DNA of 64,000 nt, taken from assembly GCA_035575515.1 (NCBI GenBank), contig DATLXU010000127.1:1-64000 (forward strand), read 5' to 3'. This DNA comes from DATLXU01 sp035575515. Lineage in GTDB: Bacteria > Acidobacteriota > Blastocatellia > UBA7656. Both the position numbers and the translations under genes were made by a program. The notes beneath the pieces are model-generated. The model saw only the letters and a program-made list of their open reading frames with translations. It did not search any database and was not told the DNA's origin. Of the stretch, positions 1-7,373 are shown one piece after another; within the stretch, counting starts at the first letter, position 1; the number at the start of each line of letters is the position of its first letter.

Positions 1-203
1 GTGTTTTCCAGCTTGTCTTCAAGCTCAATCTCTTTAGCCACAGTCACGCCGTCTTTGGTGATTGTGGGCGAGCCGAATTTCTTCTCGATGACGACGTTGC
101 GCCCTTTGGGGCCAAGCGTCACTTTCACAGCGTCGGCCAGCCGGTTCACGCCTGCCAGCAGACTGCGGCGAGACTCTTCGCCATATGCAATATGTTTAGC
201 CAT
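1..203 (-). CDS. groL: GroEL chaperonin, N-terminal fragment (runs off the window)
   Basis: The minus-strand frame starting at 203 encodes MAKHIAYGEESRRSLLAGVN followed by the conserved LGPKGRNVVIEKKFGSP and TKDGVTVAKEIELEDK stretches of the GroEL equatorial domain. These form part of the ATP-binding site of the 60-kDa cytoplasmic folding chaperonin. Only about the first 67 residues are present; the gene continues beyond position 1. The start is preceded by GAGAGGAAAG, a good ribosome binding site. It lies 26 bases downstream of groS, the normal groS-groL operon order, and should share the CIRCE-controlled promoter upstream of groS. Confidence 0.96.
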   Translation of the reverse strand, partial: MAKHIAYGEESRRSLLAGVNRLADAVKVTLGPKGRNVVIEKKFGSPTITKDGVTVAKEIELEDKLEN

Positions 204-229
204 AACTTTCCTCTCCTAATGATGAATTA

Positions 230-559
230 TTACTTTGCTTTACCTTTAGCCTTCGGGCTTTCGGCGGCGCGCTCGATTATGCCAAGGATATCGTCCTCGC
301 GCATGATGAGGTACTCTTCGCCGTCGAGTTTGATCTCGGTGCCTGCGTATTTGCCGAAGAGCACGCGGTCGCCCTCTTTCACATCGAGCGGGACGCGCTC
401 GCCGCTGTCGAGCTTCTTGCCTTCGCCAACGGCTATAACCTCTCCCTCCTGCGGTTTCTCTCTCGCGGTGTCAGGGATGATGATGCCACCGCGAATCTGC
501 TCCTGCTCCTCGATCCTCTTGATAATTACTCGGTCTTGTAGCGGCTTGATGCTAGCCAT
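230..559 (-). CDS. groS: GroES co-chaperonin
   Basis: This 109-residue protein is the heptameric lid of the GroEL folding cage. It starts MASIKPLQDRVIIKRIEEQE, contains the mobile loop (GGIIIPDTAREKPQEG) and the typical core G-E-Y-L-I-M-R-E-D-D-I-L-G. The open frame extends 19 codons upstream, but the ATG at 559 is preceded by AAAGGAGCAATTCTT, a good ribosome binding site, and gives the standard family start. The C-terminus carries a short Lys/Ala-rich tail. It is the first gene of the groS-groL operon, with a CIRCE operator 65 bases upstream of the ATG. Confidence 0.96.
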   Translation of the reverse strand: MASIKPLQDRVIIKRIEEQEQIRGGIIIPDTAREKPQEGEVIAVGEGKKLDSGERVPLDVKEGDRVLFGKYAGTEIKLDGEEYLIMREDDILGIIERAAESPKAKGKAK

Positions 560-623
560 AAGAATTGCTCCTTTCTGTGGATTGGAAGCTGCGCGCCGTC
601 TCAAGTGGGATAACACAGGCGCG

Positions 624-650
624 TTAGCACTCTCATATTGAGACTGCTAA
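624..650 (-). promoter_or_regulatory. CIRCE operator (HrcA site) upstream of groS-groL
   Basis: TTAGCACTC, nine bases, then GACTGCTAA. This matches the CIRCE consensus TTAGCACTC-N9-GAGTGCTAA with one mismatch in the right arm. CIRCE is the binding site of the heat-shock repressor HrcA, known to control groESL operons in many bacteria. Its position just upstream of groS fits that role. Confidence 0.93.
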
Positions 651-710
651 TTATATTTTCGACAGGTTGGAGTGTCAACAGTTCGAGGTGAAAAAACACT
701 TTGGCCAATC

Positions 711-1724
711 TTAGCGCAACCGGCGATTAAGCGATTGTGCTTGAACAGCAGTAATGGCTACGGCATCGCGTATGTCTTCGGCCTTGCAGCCGCGCGATAA
801 ATCGTTCGCAGGGCGCGCAAGCCCTTGAAGTATCGGCCCAATTGCCGTAGCTGCGGCTAACCGTTCGACAAGCTTATAAGCGATGTTGCCTGCTTCGAGG
901 TTTGGAAAGATCAAAGTGTTCGCGCGGCCTGCTACAAGGCTGCCGGGCGCTTTGCTCGCGGCTACCATAGGCACAAGCGCGGCGTCAACCTGCAACTCGC
1001 CGTCAACCATCAACTCAGGCGCCCGGGCGCGAACCGTCTTCGTCGCTTCAACTACTTTATCAATGAGCGGATGATTCGCGCTGCCCTTAGTTGAAAACGA
1101 AAGCATCGCCACGCGCGGTTCTGTTTCAAGCAATGCCCGCGCCGAGTCGGCTGAAGCTATTGCGATCTCAGCAAGCTCGACAGCCGACGGATCAATCACC
1201 ACGCCGCAGTCGGCAAAGATGAGCGAGCCGTTTTCCCCTAGCTGGCTGCCGGGCACAACCATAAGAAAGAAACTCGAAACGACCTTCAAGCCTTCGCGCG
1301 GGCCAATGCAGCGCAGCGCAGCGCTCACGGTGTGGCCCGTCGTGTGAGTCGCGCCCGACACGCTCCCGTCAGCGTAGCCTTCGCTCACCATCATATTTCC
1401 GAAGTAGAGCGGGTCTTTCATCTGCTCGCGCGCCTCTTCCATCGTCACGCCTTTGGCCCGGCGCGCTTCGTAATAACGCGCGGCGTATTTTTCAGCGTCA
1501 GCAGAGCGGCGATGATTGATTATCGAAACGCCCGTGAGCGTGACGCGCATATCGGAAGCCTTGTCGCGAATGGCTTCTTCTCTGCCGATGAGCGTGACCT
1601 GCGCGATTCGTTCCATCACGCACAGAGATGCTGCGTGAATCGTTCGCTCGTCTTCGCCTTCGGGCAGGACGATGCGTTTCGGATCGGATGCGGCGCGCGC
1701 GCGGATTCGCTCAAGCACTTGCAT
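711..1724 (-). CDS. pta: Phosphate acetyltransferase (short, single-domain type)
   Basis: The protein has 337 residues and the PTA_PTB fold only, without the N-terminal DRTGG/P-loop regions of the 700-residue enterobacterial enzyme. It interconverts acetyl-CoA plus phosphate with acetyl phosphate plus CoA in the cytoplasm. Supporting segments are RIVLPEGEDERTIHAA at the N-terminus, GSVSGATHTTGHTVSAALR in the middle, and LIFPNLEAGNIAYKLVERL plus GPILQGLARPANDLSRGC near the end, all typical of the family. No acetate kinase gene is adjacent. The start at 1724 has a GGAGG at a rather long distance of 12 bases. It lies downstream of the DUF2339 gene on the same strand and could be its own unit. 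Confidence 0.93.
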   Translation of the reverse strand: MQVLERIRARAASDPKRIVLPEGEDERTIHAASLCVMERIAQVTLIGREEAIRDKASDMRVTLTGVSIINHRRSADAEKYAARYYEARRAKGVTMEEAREQMKDPLYFGNMMVSEGYADGSVSGATHTTGHTVSAALRCIGPREGLKVVSSFFLMVVPGSQLGENGSLIFADCGVVIDPSAVELAEIAIASADSARALLETEPRVAMLSFSTKGSANHPLIDKVVEATKTVRARAPELMVDGELQVDAALVPMVAASKAPGSLVAGRANTLIFPNLEAGNIAYKLVERLAAATAIGPILQGLARPANDLSRGCKAEDIRDAVAITAVQAQSLNRRLR

Positions 1725-1784
1725 TAAGCAACAAGGCCTCCATGCTCAAAACTCAAGCCCAGATTGTAGCGGATTTTGAATGGT

Positions 1785-3443
1785 TCAGCTATCGGCTTTC
1801 CCCGATGTTTGATTTTGTTTTTTCATGAGCCTTCGAGTCCGCGTGTAGAAGAGCGATACGACAAGCGCCATCAATCCTAAGAATAAAAATGCTGCGACTC
1901 GATAGACAGGGTCGAGGTGCGACAAATCAACAAGGAAAAGGTATACGATCGTAACAAGCATCCCTGAAATCGCCATCCAACGGTATTTGATGTTGTCGAG
2001 CAGGTAGCTGATCAAAAAATAGATGACCGCGGTCACAGTCCACGAAAGCGTAACGTACTGGGCGGGCACTGCGCGATGGAGCGCGTAAAAAACGAGGACG
2101 AAAGCAATCGCTAGATAAACATTCCTGAGCATCTCCGTGCGAAGCGTGAGGCGTTCTTTCTGCCAGTTCATCACTCGCGCGCTCGCAAGCGCAACGAACG
2201 CGAAACTGAAATTCACTCCATTGGACGACGGAGATACAGCAAAGTACGCAAGCAATATGCTGACGTAGATGAGCGAATTCATCACGACGAGCGTCCTCGA
2301 CCTAAACCACAGCGCCATTGAAACGACAAGCAGGCTTTGCAGTGATAGCCAGAGGAATGATGTCGGCAGTCGTGCATAACCGTAGATTGCTACGCTCAAC
2401 GCCATGTAGCCGAAGCAGGCATAGATCGCCGGGCTGAATTGATGATGAGTCGTGAGCCATTGAACGATTGACAGCAGCAGGAAGAACGCGGCCACGCCGA
2501 GATAAATCGCCGCGAAGTTGCTCTGAAAATGATTGAGCACTGCAAGCGCCATAATCATTGAAAAGCCGAGCGAGTTCAAAAGCACAGCGACGATTGTGTG
2601 AGCGTCGTCCTCAGGAGACTTTTTGCGCGCAAGCAATGGCCAGTAGAAAATCACCGCGTACATGAACAGATAGACGATGTTGTATTGATGTTCAGCGACG
2701 GCCTGCAACTGATGTCCGGCTACAGGATTGCCCATCAGCCATAGCAGGTGAGCGGCGTAAGCGAAGATGATCGCGGCAGGAACCAATAGCCTCCAATCGC
2801 GCTGCATCGCAAGAAAAACGGCGACGGCAGCATTCGCAGCCACGAGCGGCAACGTCGCGCGCGTTCGGTCAATCAACAGAGCTGAAATACTGCCGAGCAG
2901 GATGGCAGTGATGGCAAGCGATTCTGAATTGCGCCGCGCGGCAAAGGTTAATTGAATCGCAACGACGGCTATCAGAAGAAGCAAGGCGGCATAAGCATTG
3001 GCAATGAGAGGCGCGGCTGAAAAGAAGCCGAGCCGCATCGTCGTGTAGTAGAGCAGAAGCAAGCTGCTGCTCAGGAGCACGCGCGAAAGATAGCGATTGC
3101 TGCGACTCCAGAAACTCGCCGCAAAGTATAAGCCAACGGTTGTGGCATAGCCGGTCGCGCTTGCAATGGCGCGATGGCCGAGACTCTGCGCATAAGCCAT
3201 CAGGAAAACGATTCCGAGAAATAGAATCGCGCTGCCAACCCAGGCCAACCCAAACTCTCCGATTCTGAGTTCAAGGCCCGCGCCTTCATCTTTCAACCTA
3301 CTCGTCGCCGTCGAGACGCTCGGTGATCTGGCTTCGAGCGACGGCAATCCGAGATGCTTCTCCAATCGAGCTACGCGCGCTTGTAGCTCTCGAATAGTAG
3401 CGCGCAATTGCTTTTCATCAAGTTGAGGTTCGGGGCTTGTCAT
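1785..3443 (-). CDS. DUF2339-like polytopic membrane protein
   Basis: This 552-residue protein begins with a short coiled-coil-like segment (ELQARVARLEKHLG, residues about 20-33). After a linker it carries the conserved entry helix LRIGEFGLAWVGSAILFLGIVFLMAYAQ, then an almost unbroken run of hydrophobic helices (more than a dozen) to the end. This arrangement, an N-terminal helix then WxxxxGxxxLxxG and multiple membrane spans, is that of the DUF2339 family of uncharacterised inner-membrane proteins. The start at 3443 follows AAGGGGTGTAACT. It lies 67 bases downstream of the 28-residue membrane peptide and the bc-complex genes, so it may be cotranscribed with them, but no respiratory motif is present. 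Confidence 0.72.
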   Translation of the reverse strand: MTSPEPQLDEKQLRATIRELQARVARLEKHLGLPSLEARSPSVSTATSRLKDEGAGLELRIGEFGLAWVGSAILFLGIVFLMAYAQSLGHRAIASATGYATTVGLYFAASFWSRSNRYLSRVLLSSSLLLLYYTTMRLGFFSAAPLIANAYAALLLLIAVVAIQLTFAARRNSESLAITAILLGSISALLIDRTRATLPLVAANAAVAVFLAMQRDWRLLVPAAIIFAYAAHLLWLMGNPVAGHQLQAVAEHQYNIVYLFMYAVIFYWPLLARKKSPEDDAHTIVAVLLNSLGFSMIMALAVLNHFQSNFAAIYLGVAAFFLLLSIVQWLTTHHQFSPAIYACFGYMALSVAIYGYARLPTSFLWLSLQSLLVVSMALWFRSRTLVVMNSLIYVSILLAYFAVSPSSNGVNFSFAFVALASARVMNWQKERLTLRTEMLRNVYLAIAFVLVFYALHRAVPAQYVTLSWTVTAVIYFLISYLLDNIKYRWMAISGMLVTIVYLFLVDLSHLDPVYRVAAFLFLGLMALVVSLFYTRTRRLMKKQNQTSGKADS

Positions 3444-3510
3444 AGTTACACCCCTTCGTGCGGGAGTCGCGAGCGGGTCACTTATAAGAAGCTCGGATGG
3501 ATGCGAGCAG

Positions 3511-3597
3511 TCACGATTTCAGAAGCCCCGCGAGTATCCTTAAGAATATCCACAGCGCAGCGATGAAAAGTATTATCACTATGATTAATTCCAGCAT
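3511..3597 (-). CDS. 28-residue single-span membrane peptide
   Basis: A short minus-strand frame encodes MLELIIVIILFIAALWIFLR plus ILAGLLKS and then TGA. Almost the whole peptide is one hydrophobic helix with a short basic end. The ATG is preceded by AAAGGAGACTGTC, a strong ribosome binding site at ideal spacing, which makes this more than a chance frame. It lies 120 bases downstream of the nonahaem cytochrome gene of the bc cluster, on the same strand. Small single-span subunits are known in cytochrome b6f and other respiratory complexes, so a structural role in the neighbouring complex is possible but unproven. I recognise no specific family. Confidence 0.6.
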   Translation of the reverse strand: MLELIIVIILFIAALWIFLRILAGLLKS

Positions 3598-3674
3598 GAC
3601 AGTCTCCTTTCACCGCGCGCGGGCTGGCGGTGGGCGATGACCTGCTTGCAGGTTGCGGCTTCAAATGAATCGGT

Positions 3675-3724
3675 CGGGTGAGCGGCGGGGATGCCGGGAC
3701 CCGAAACAGTCAGACGCTCACCCG
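3675..3724. repeat. Inverted repeat at the 3' end of the nonahaem cytochrome gene
   Basis: CGGGTGAGCG (3675-3684) and CGCTCACCCG (3715-3724) form a perfect 10-bp stem with a 30-base loop. The right arm includes the stop codon of the cytochrome gene. No T-run follows on the minus strand, so it looks more like an mRNA-processing or stability hairpin than a classic intrinsic terminator. Confidence 0.55.
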
Positions 3725-5070
3725 TTTGAGCCGCGCTGCTTGTTTTCAATCTGCCTTACTTTAAGGTAGACGAGCGCGGCTAGAAATAGAATGAAAAATA
3801 ACGAGGCTGCGAGTCCCTTTCTGCGGTAGCTCCATTCGTCGAGCGCGGCGAGGCCCGCGCTTTCTCCCTTCGCGGCTATATCGAGTCCGGGCTTGATGAC
3901 CTTTTCAACTTCGTCGGTCGAGAAACTGTGAATCAGCACTCGCGCATGAGTCAGCGCGTCGCGCGCTTCGTTCAATTCAAACTTCGGGCGGCTCACTTCC
4001 ATTCCGGCCCGCTCGGCTTTGGTGAGAATATCGCTCGCGCTCTTTATGCTTGCGGCAAGCTCATCCATTCGCGCCCGCATCTGCCGGGCCGCAACGTATC
4101 CTTTGTTGTCTTCTCGCGCGTCGTGGCAGAGTATGCAGACAGATTTTTCACCTACGCCTATCATCTCATCCGAAGGCTGCGCGATGTCGTGATTGCTGTG
4201 GCACTCGATGCATTCACCGAAGCCGACGGCATCGAACGCCGCCTTGTGCGGGGATTGTGCGAACAACGTTGACTGTCGCGCGTGGCACTGGCCGCAGACG
4301 TTCGAGACCGATGCTATGCCGGGCGGCGCGGCCCCGTGATTGCCGTGACAATCGTTGCACGTAGGCGCAGATAAATCCTGCTTCTCGTAGAGCGCCTTCG
4401 CATGGACGCTCGATTTATATTTCTCGTACTGATCATGCTCGATGTTATAGCTTTTCATATAATCGGCGTTCGCGTGGCATTTCGAGCAGGTTTCAGCTAC
4501 GTTCAATGGATAAACAGCCGACAGCGGATCATTGACAGCGCGAACGCCGTGCGAGCCGTGACAACTGATGCAGGTTGCGACGTTTCGGTCTCCCTGTTCT
4601 AAAAGCTTGCCGTGAACGCTCGTGCGGTATTCGCGCTCCTGGTCGATGCGAAGCGCGGGCGCGAACTTTTTCATCTGCTCGGCGTTGCTGTGGCATTTGC
4701 CGCAAAAAGCCGGAACAGCTTTAGGCTCAGGCTTGCCGACGAAACCTTTGGCCCGGCTCATCGCTTCGGTCATATCATCCGCGCCTGCGTCGCCGCCGTG
4801 ACAATCAACGCAGGAAAACCCATGCGAGCTGTGCACATCGCCTTTCATCTGCTCGACGGGCGCGGCAATCGCTGGCGCAGCATCGGCCATCTGCGAGTGG
4901 CATTCGACGCACGAATCTTTCTTTTCGGCAGAGGCCGCGCCGTGCGTGAAGAAGGGAACTAATAAAGCGAGGCCGATGACGGCCACACATTTGATTGCGC
5001 GAATGAGCGAAAAGCCGCGTGGCTCTTCCGATGCGCCGCACGCTTGCGATTGAATGCTTCGTTGATTCAT
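3718..5070 (-). CDS. Nonahaem membrane-anchored cytochrome c of the bc-complex cluster
   Basis: This 450-residue protein has a hydrophobic export segment (about residues 23-43) and nine CXXCH haem-binding motifs at about residues 54, 87, 123, 167, 195, 238, 259, 287 and 312. A helical stretch follows, and a single C-terminal membrane span (about 419-436) leads to a basic tail. It should sit on the periplasmic face and accept electrons from the neighbouring cytochrome b/Rieske pair. Heme domain organisation resembles the multihaem cytochromes found with bc complexes in Acidobacteria and Geobacter-type bacteria (family knowledge). It follows the cytochrome b gene by 10 bases. Its redox partner downstream is not evident from the sequence. 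Confidence 0.88.
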   Translation of the reverse strand: MNQRSIQSQACGASEEPRGFSLIRAIKCVAVIGLALLVPFFTHGAASAEKKDSCVECHSQMADAAPAIAAPVEQMKGDVHSSHGFSCVDCHGGDAGADDMTEAMSRAKGFVGKPEPKAVPAFCGKCHSNAEQMKKFAPALRIDQEREYRTSVHGKLLEQGDRNVATCISCHGSHGVRAVNDPLSAVYPLNVAETCSKCHANADYMKSYNIEHDQYEKYKSSVHAKALYEKQDLSAPTCNDCHGNHGAAPPGIASVSNVCGQCHARQSTLFAQSPHKAAFDAVGFGECIECHSNHDIAQPSDEMIGVGEKSVCILCHDAREDNKGYVAARQMRARMDELAASIKSASDILTKAERAGMEVSRPKFELNEARDALTHARVLIHSFSTDEVEKVIKPGLDIAAKGESAGLAALDEWSYRRKGLAASLFFILFLAALVYLKVRQIENKQRGSNG

Positions 5071-5080
5071 CGCGTCTCCA

Positions 5081-6145
5081 TCACTTCAGGTAGCCGACCA
5101 GCGTCATCACAACGATGTAAAGGACAACAACGAGGCCGAACAATATGAAAATCTTTCTTCTCTTTTGCTCGCCGTTTGCGCGGTCAATGAACGGAACGAG
5201 CAGCCACACAAGCCCACCCGCCGCGAACGCGAGTATGCCAATCACTTCTCCGTCGAAGCCCAAAATTTTCGGCGGTATCAATTTCAGCGTTTCAAACATG
5301 AAGAGGAAATACCATTCGGGCCTTATGCCTGCGGGCGCGGGCGCGAACGCATCTGCCTTTTCGCCAAGCTCCCAAGGGAATAACGCCGCGAGCGCCGCCA
5401 GCACTCCGACGGCCAGAATCCATCCCACCAGATCGCGCATGAAAAAATTAGGGAAGAACTTCATTCGCCTGAGGTCCTTCCCTTCGTACTTTGGCGGGAC
5501 ACTCATCCCATGCAGTTGAACAAGTAGGAGGTGAATGGCAATCAGAACTGTCGTTATCGCCGGAAGCACGGCGACGTGAAATCCGAAAAAGCGCGTGAGC
5601 GTAGCTCCCGTCACGTCCTCGCCGCCGCGAAGAAATTTCAAAACGGGCTTGCCGATTACAGGGATAACGCCCGCAATCTCGGTCCCGACCTTCGTCGCAA
5701 AGAAAGACAATTTATTCCACGGCAGCAGGTAGCCGCTGAAGCCAAAGCCCAGCGCGATAAACATCAGCAGCACGCCAGTCACCCACGTCACCTCGCGCGG
5801 CTTGCGGTAGGCGCGCATGAAGAAGACGCTGAACATGTGAACGAACAGGGTCGCAATCAGCAGGTTCGCCGACCAGCTATGCACAGAGCGGATGAGCCAT
5901 CCGAACTGCACTTCGGTCATGATGAACTGCACGCTCTCGAAAGCATTCTCGGCGCTCGGACGATAATAGAGAAGCAGCAGTATGCCCGTGACGACCTGAA
6001 CCGTGAACAGAAACAGCGTCATACCGCCGAAGTAGTACCAGATGGTGTGGCGATGAATCGGAACCTCTTTTTTGCGCGCGACTTTGGCAGCCGAGCTTAT
6101 GGCCAGCCGCTCGTCAAACCATGCGGTTATCGTGTCTGCTTTCAT
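5081..6145 (-). CDS. Cytochrome b of a bc-type quinol oxidoreductase (b6-like haem spacing)
   Basis: This 354-residue membrane protein combines the b6-like four-helix core and the subunit-IV region in one chain. Haem-ligand pairs are visible: His89/His103 (13 residues between) and His190/His205 (14 between). The 14-residue spacing in the second helix is the b6f/Firmicutes-type signature rather than the proteobacterial bc1 type. The quinol-oxidation motif PEWY is at about residue 276 (RPEWYFLFMFETLK). No cysteine is visible at the position that binds the extra c-type haem of b6f. It lies 6 bases after the Rieske gene and 10 bases before the nonahaem cytochrome, forming a compact operon. Function: quinol oxidation and electron bifurcation in the inner membrane. 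Confidence 0.93.
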   Translation of the reverse strand: MKADTITAWFDERLAISSAAKVARKKEVPIHRHTIWYYFGGMTLFLFTVQVVTGILLLLYYRPSAENAFESVQFIMTEVQFGWLIRSVHSWSANLLIATLFVHMFSVFFMRAYRKPREVTWVTGVLLMFIALGFGFSGYLLPWNKLSFFATKVGTEIAGVIPVIGKPVLKFLRGGEDVTGATLTRFFGFHVAVLPAITTVLIAIHLLLVQLHGMSVPPKYEGKDLRRMKFFPNFFMRDLVGWILAVGVLAALAALFPWELGEKADAFAPAPAGIRPEWYFLFMFETLKLIPPKILGFDGEVIGILAFAAGGLVWLLVPFIDRANGEQKRRKIFILFGLVVVLYIVVMTLVGYLK

Positions 6146-6151
6146 AATCTC

Positions 6152-6682
6152 TCACGCCTTGGAGACGACGATTTCATCCCCGCGAGTATTCACGACGTAT
6201 TCTTCGAGCGGGCGCGGCGGCGGCCCTCCCGTGTTCTGCCCGTTGAGGTTGTATTGCCCGTTGTGACAGGCGCACCATATCCGCTTCTCTTCGGGCTGGT
6301 ATTGAACTATGCAATCGAGGTGAGTGCATGTGGCGGAGAATGCTTTCAGCTCGCCCGATGCGGTGCGGATGAGCAGGCCGGGCTTGTTGCCGAACTTGAA
6401 AATCTTCCCGGAGTTTGCGGCCAGTTCCGAGACCTTTCCGGCGACGACCGAGCTTTGTGTTGCTTCGATGACTTCGGGCGGCGTGATGAATTTCAGTATC
6501 GGGTAAAGGATTGCAACGAGCGTCGCGCCGAGGCTCGTGCCAAGCAGGTAATTCAAAAACCTGCGCCGGCCATTCAATTCAACTGGCGCTAAGGCTGCGG
6601 CGCGGTTCGGGCAGTTTGCGCACTCGTGATCTTTTCCCGTATGCCGTTCAACTTCGGCCTGATGCTCAACAATTCTCGTCAT
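6152..6682 (-). CDS. Rieske [2Fe-2S] protein of the bc complex
   Basis: The protein has 176 residues. An N-terminal cytoplasmic stretch includes a CANC pair at about residues 21-24. One membrane anchor (FLNYLLGTSLGATLVAILYP) follows, then a periplasmic Rieske domain with both cluster motifs, CTHLDC and CACHNGQY, each supplying Cys and His ligands. A GPPPRPLEEY proline loop sits after the second motif. The protein takes one electron from quinol at the cytochrome b Qo site and passes it to c-type haem. It is the second gene of the cytochrome c / Rieske / cytochrome b / nonahaem cytochrome run. The start at 6682 follows GGGAGATTGAGCT. Confidence 0.95.
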   Translation of the reverse strand: MTRIVEHQAEVERHTGKDHECANCPNRAAALAPVELNGRRRFLNYLLGTSLGATLVAILYPILKFITPPEVIEATQSSVVAGKVSELAANSGKIFKFGNKPGLLIRTASGELKAFSATCTHLDCIVQYQPEEKRIWCACHNGQYNLNGQNTGGPPPRPLEEYVVNTRGDEIVVSKA

Positions 6683-6744
6683 AGCTCAATCTCCCGCGAG
6701 TTGTGATTATTGCGCCTGCTCAAAGAATCAGTTCGTTGAACCTA

Positions 6745-7095
6745 TCAGCGCCCGCCGAGCTTGCGGATGAAGGCGACAAGCTCATTAATCGCATCCGCGC
6801 CGAGGCTGTTTTCATAAGCGGGCATCTTGCCTTTGCCTTTAGAGATGATCGTTGCGAGTTGAGCATCGGATTGAGCCTGCACCTCAGCCGAGCGCAGGTC
6901 GCGTATGCCGAACTTCTTGCCCATCGCGGTGTCTCCGCTTCCGTCCGCGCCGTGACACATCGCGCACTTCGCTTTGAATGTGGCCGCGCCATCGCGCGCC
7001 GGGCTGACGCTCGCTTTTGATGACGTCGTCGCCATCATTGCTGCGAACGAAATTACCAGTGCGATTAAGGTTAATTTCTTCAGCGTTGAATTCAT
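6745..7095 (-). CDS. Small monohaem class I cytochrome c
   Basis: This 116-residue protein has an N-terminal signal peptide (LTLIALVISFAAMMATTSSKA), one CAMCH haem motif with the following HGADGSGDTAMGKK, and a distal methionine in GKGKMPAYENSL, as in small diffusible class I cytochromes. It ends ELVAFIRKLGG, the standard C-terminal helix. It is probably a periplasmic electron carrier taking electrons from the bc complex encoded immediately downstream (62-base gap to the Rieske gene). The start follows TTAAGGAGACGGTC, a strong ribosome binding site. It is the first gene of the bc cluster, with a 278-base upstream region. Confidence 0.92.
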   Translation of the reverse strand: MNSTLKKLTLIALVISFAAMMATTSSKASVSPARDGAATFKAKCAMCHGADGSGDTAMGKKFGIRDLRSAEVQAQSDAQLATIISKGKGKMPAYENSLGADAINELVAFIRKLGGR

Positions 7096-7282
7096 TGACC
7101 GTCTCCTTAATTTGAAATCGTGTTCGATTCCTGCTGAGCCTTGCGGTGAGCCATTCGTATGTCAAACGGCATACCAGAGCGCGAGGTATTTGCTGCCGCG
7201 TTGATTAATGCTGTTGAATCGAGGGTTTAACGCATAAGGGATGTTGTGACGAAAAGATTATTGCCGCAGATAATTGTTCCCG

Positions 7283-7299
7283 CATTGTCCCACACAATG
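7283..7299. promoter_or_regulatory. Candidate operator: CATTGT-N5-ACAATG
   Basis: A perfect 6-bp inverted repeat with a 5-base centre lies in the 278-base region upstream of the bc-cluster cytochrome c gene, about 190 bases before its ATG. The size and symmetry fit a dimeric repressor or activator site. I cannot assign a regulator. Confidence 0.35.
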
Positions 7300-7373
7300 G
7301 GCGCTCGCAACGAAATCGCCTTTGATTATTAAAGATGGCGTGGGACAAGAGCGCACACTAACAGAACACGAAA

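Noticed and set aside
3482..3664. A 60-codon minus-strand frame overlapping the 28-residue peptide in another phase
   Set aside because: It lacks a ribosome binding site and any protein-like pattern, whereas the overlapping short frame has a strong site and a clean membrane helix.
7150..7171. Sigma-54-like TGGTATGCCGTTTGA on the minus strand before the bc-cluster cytochrome c
   Set aside because: The essential GC of the -12 element reads GA, so the match is not good enough to call a promoter.
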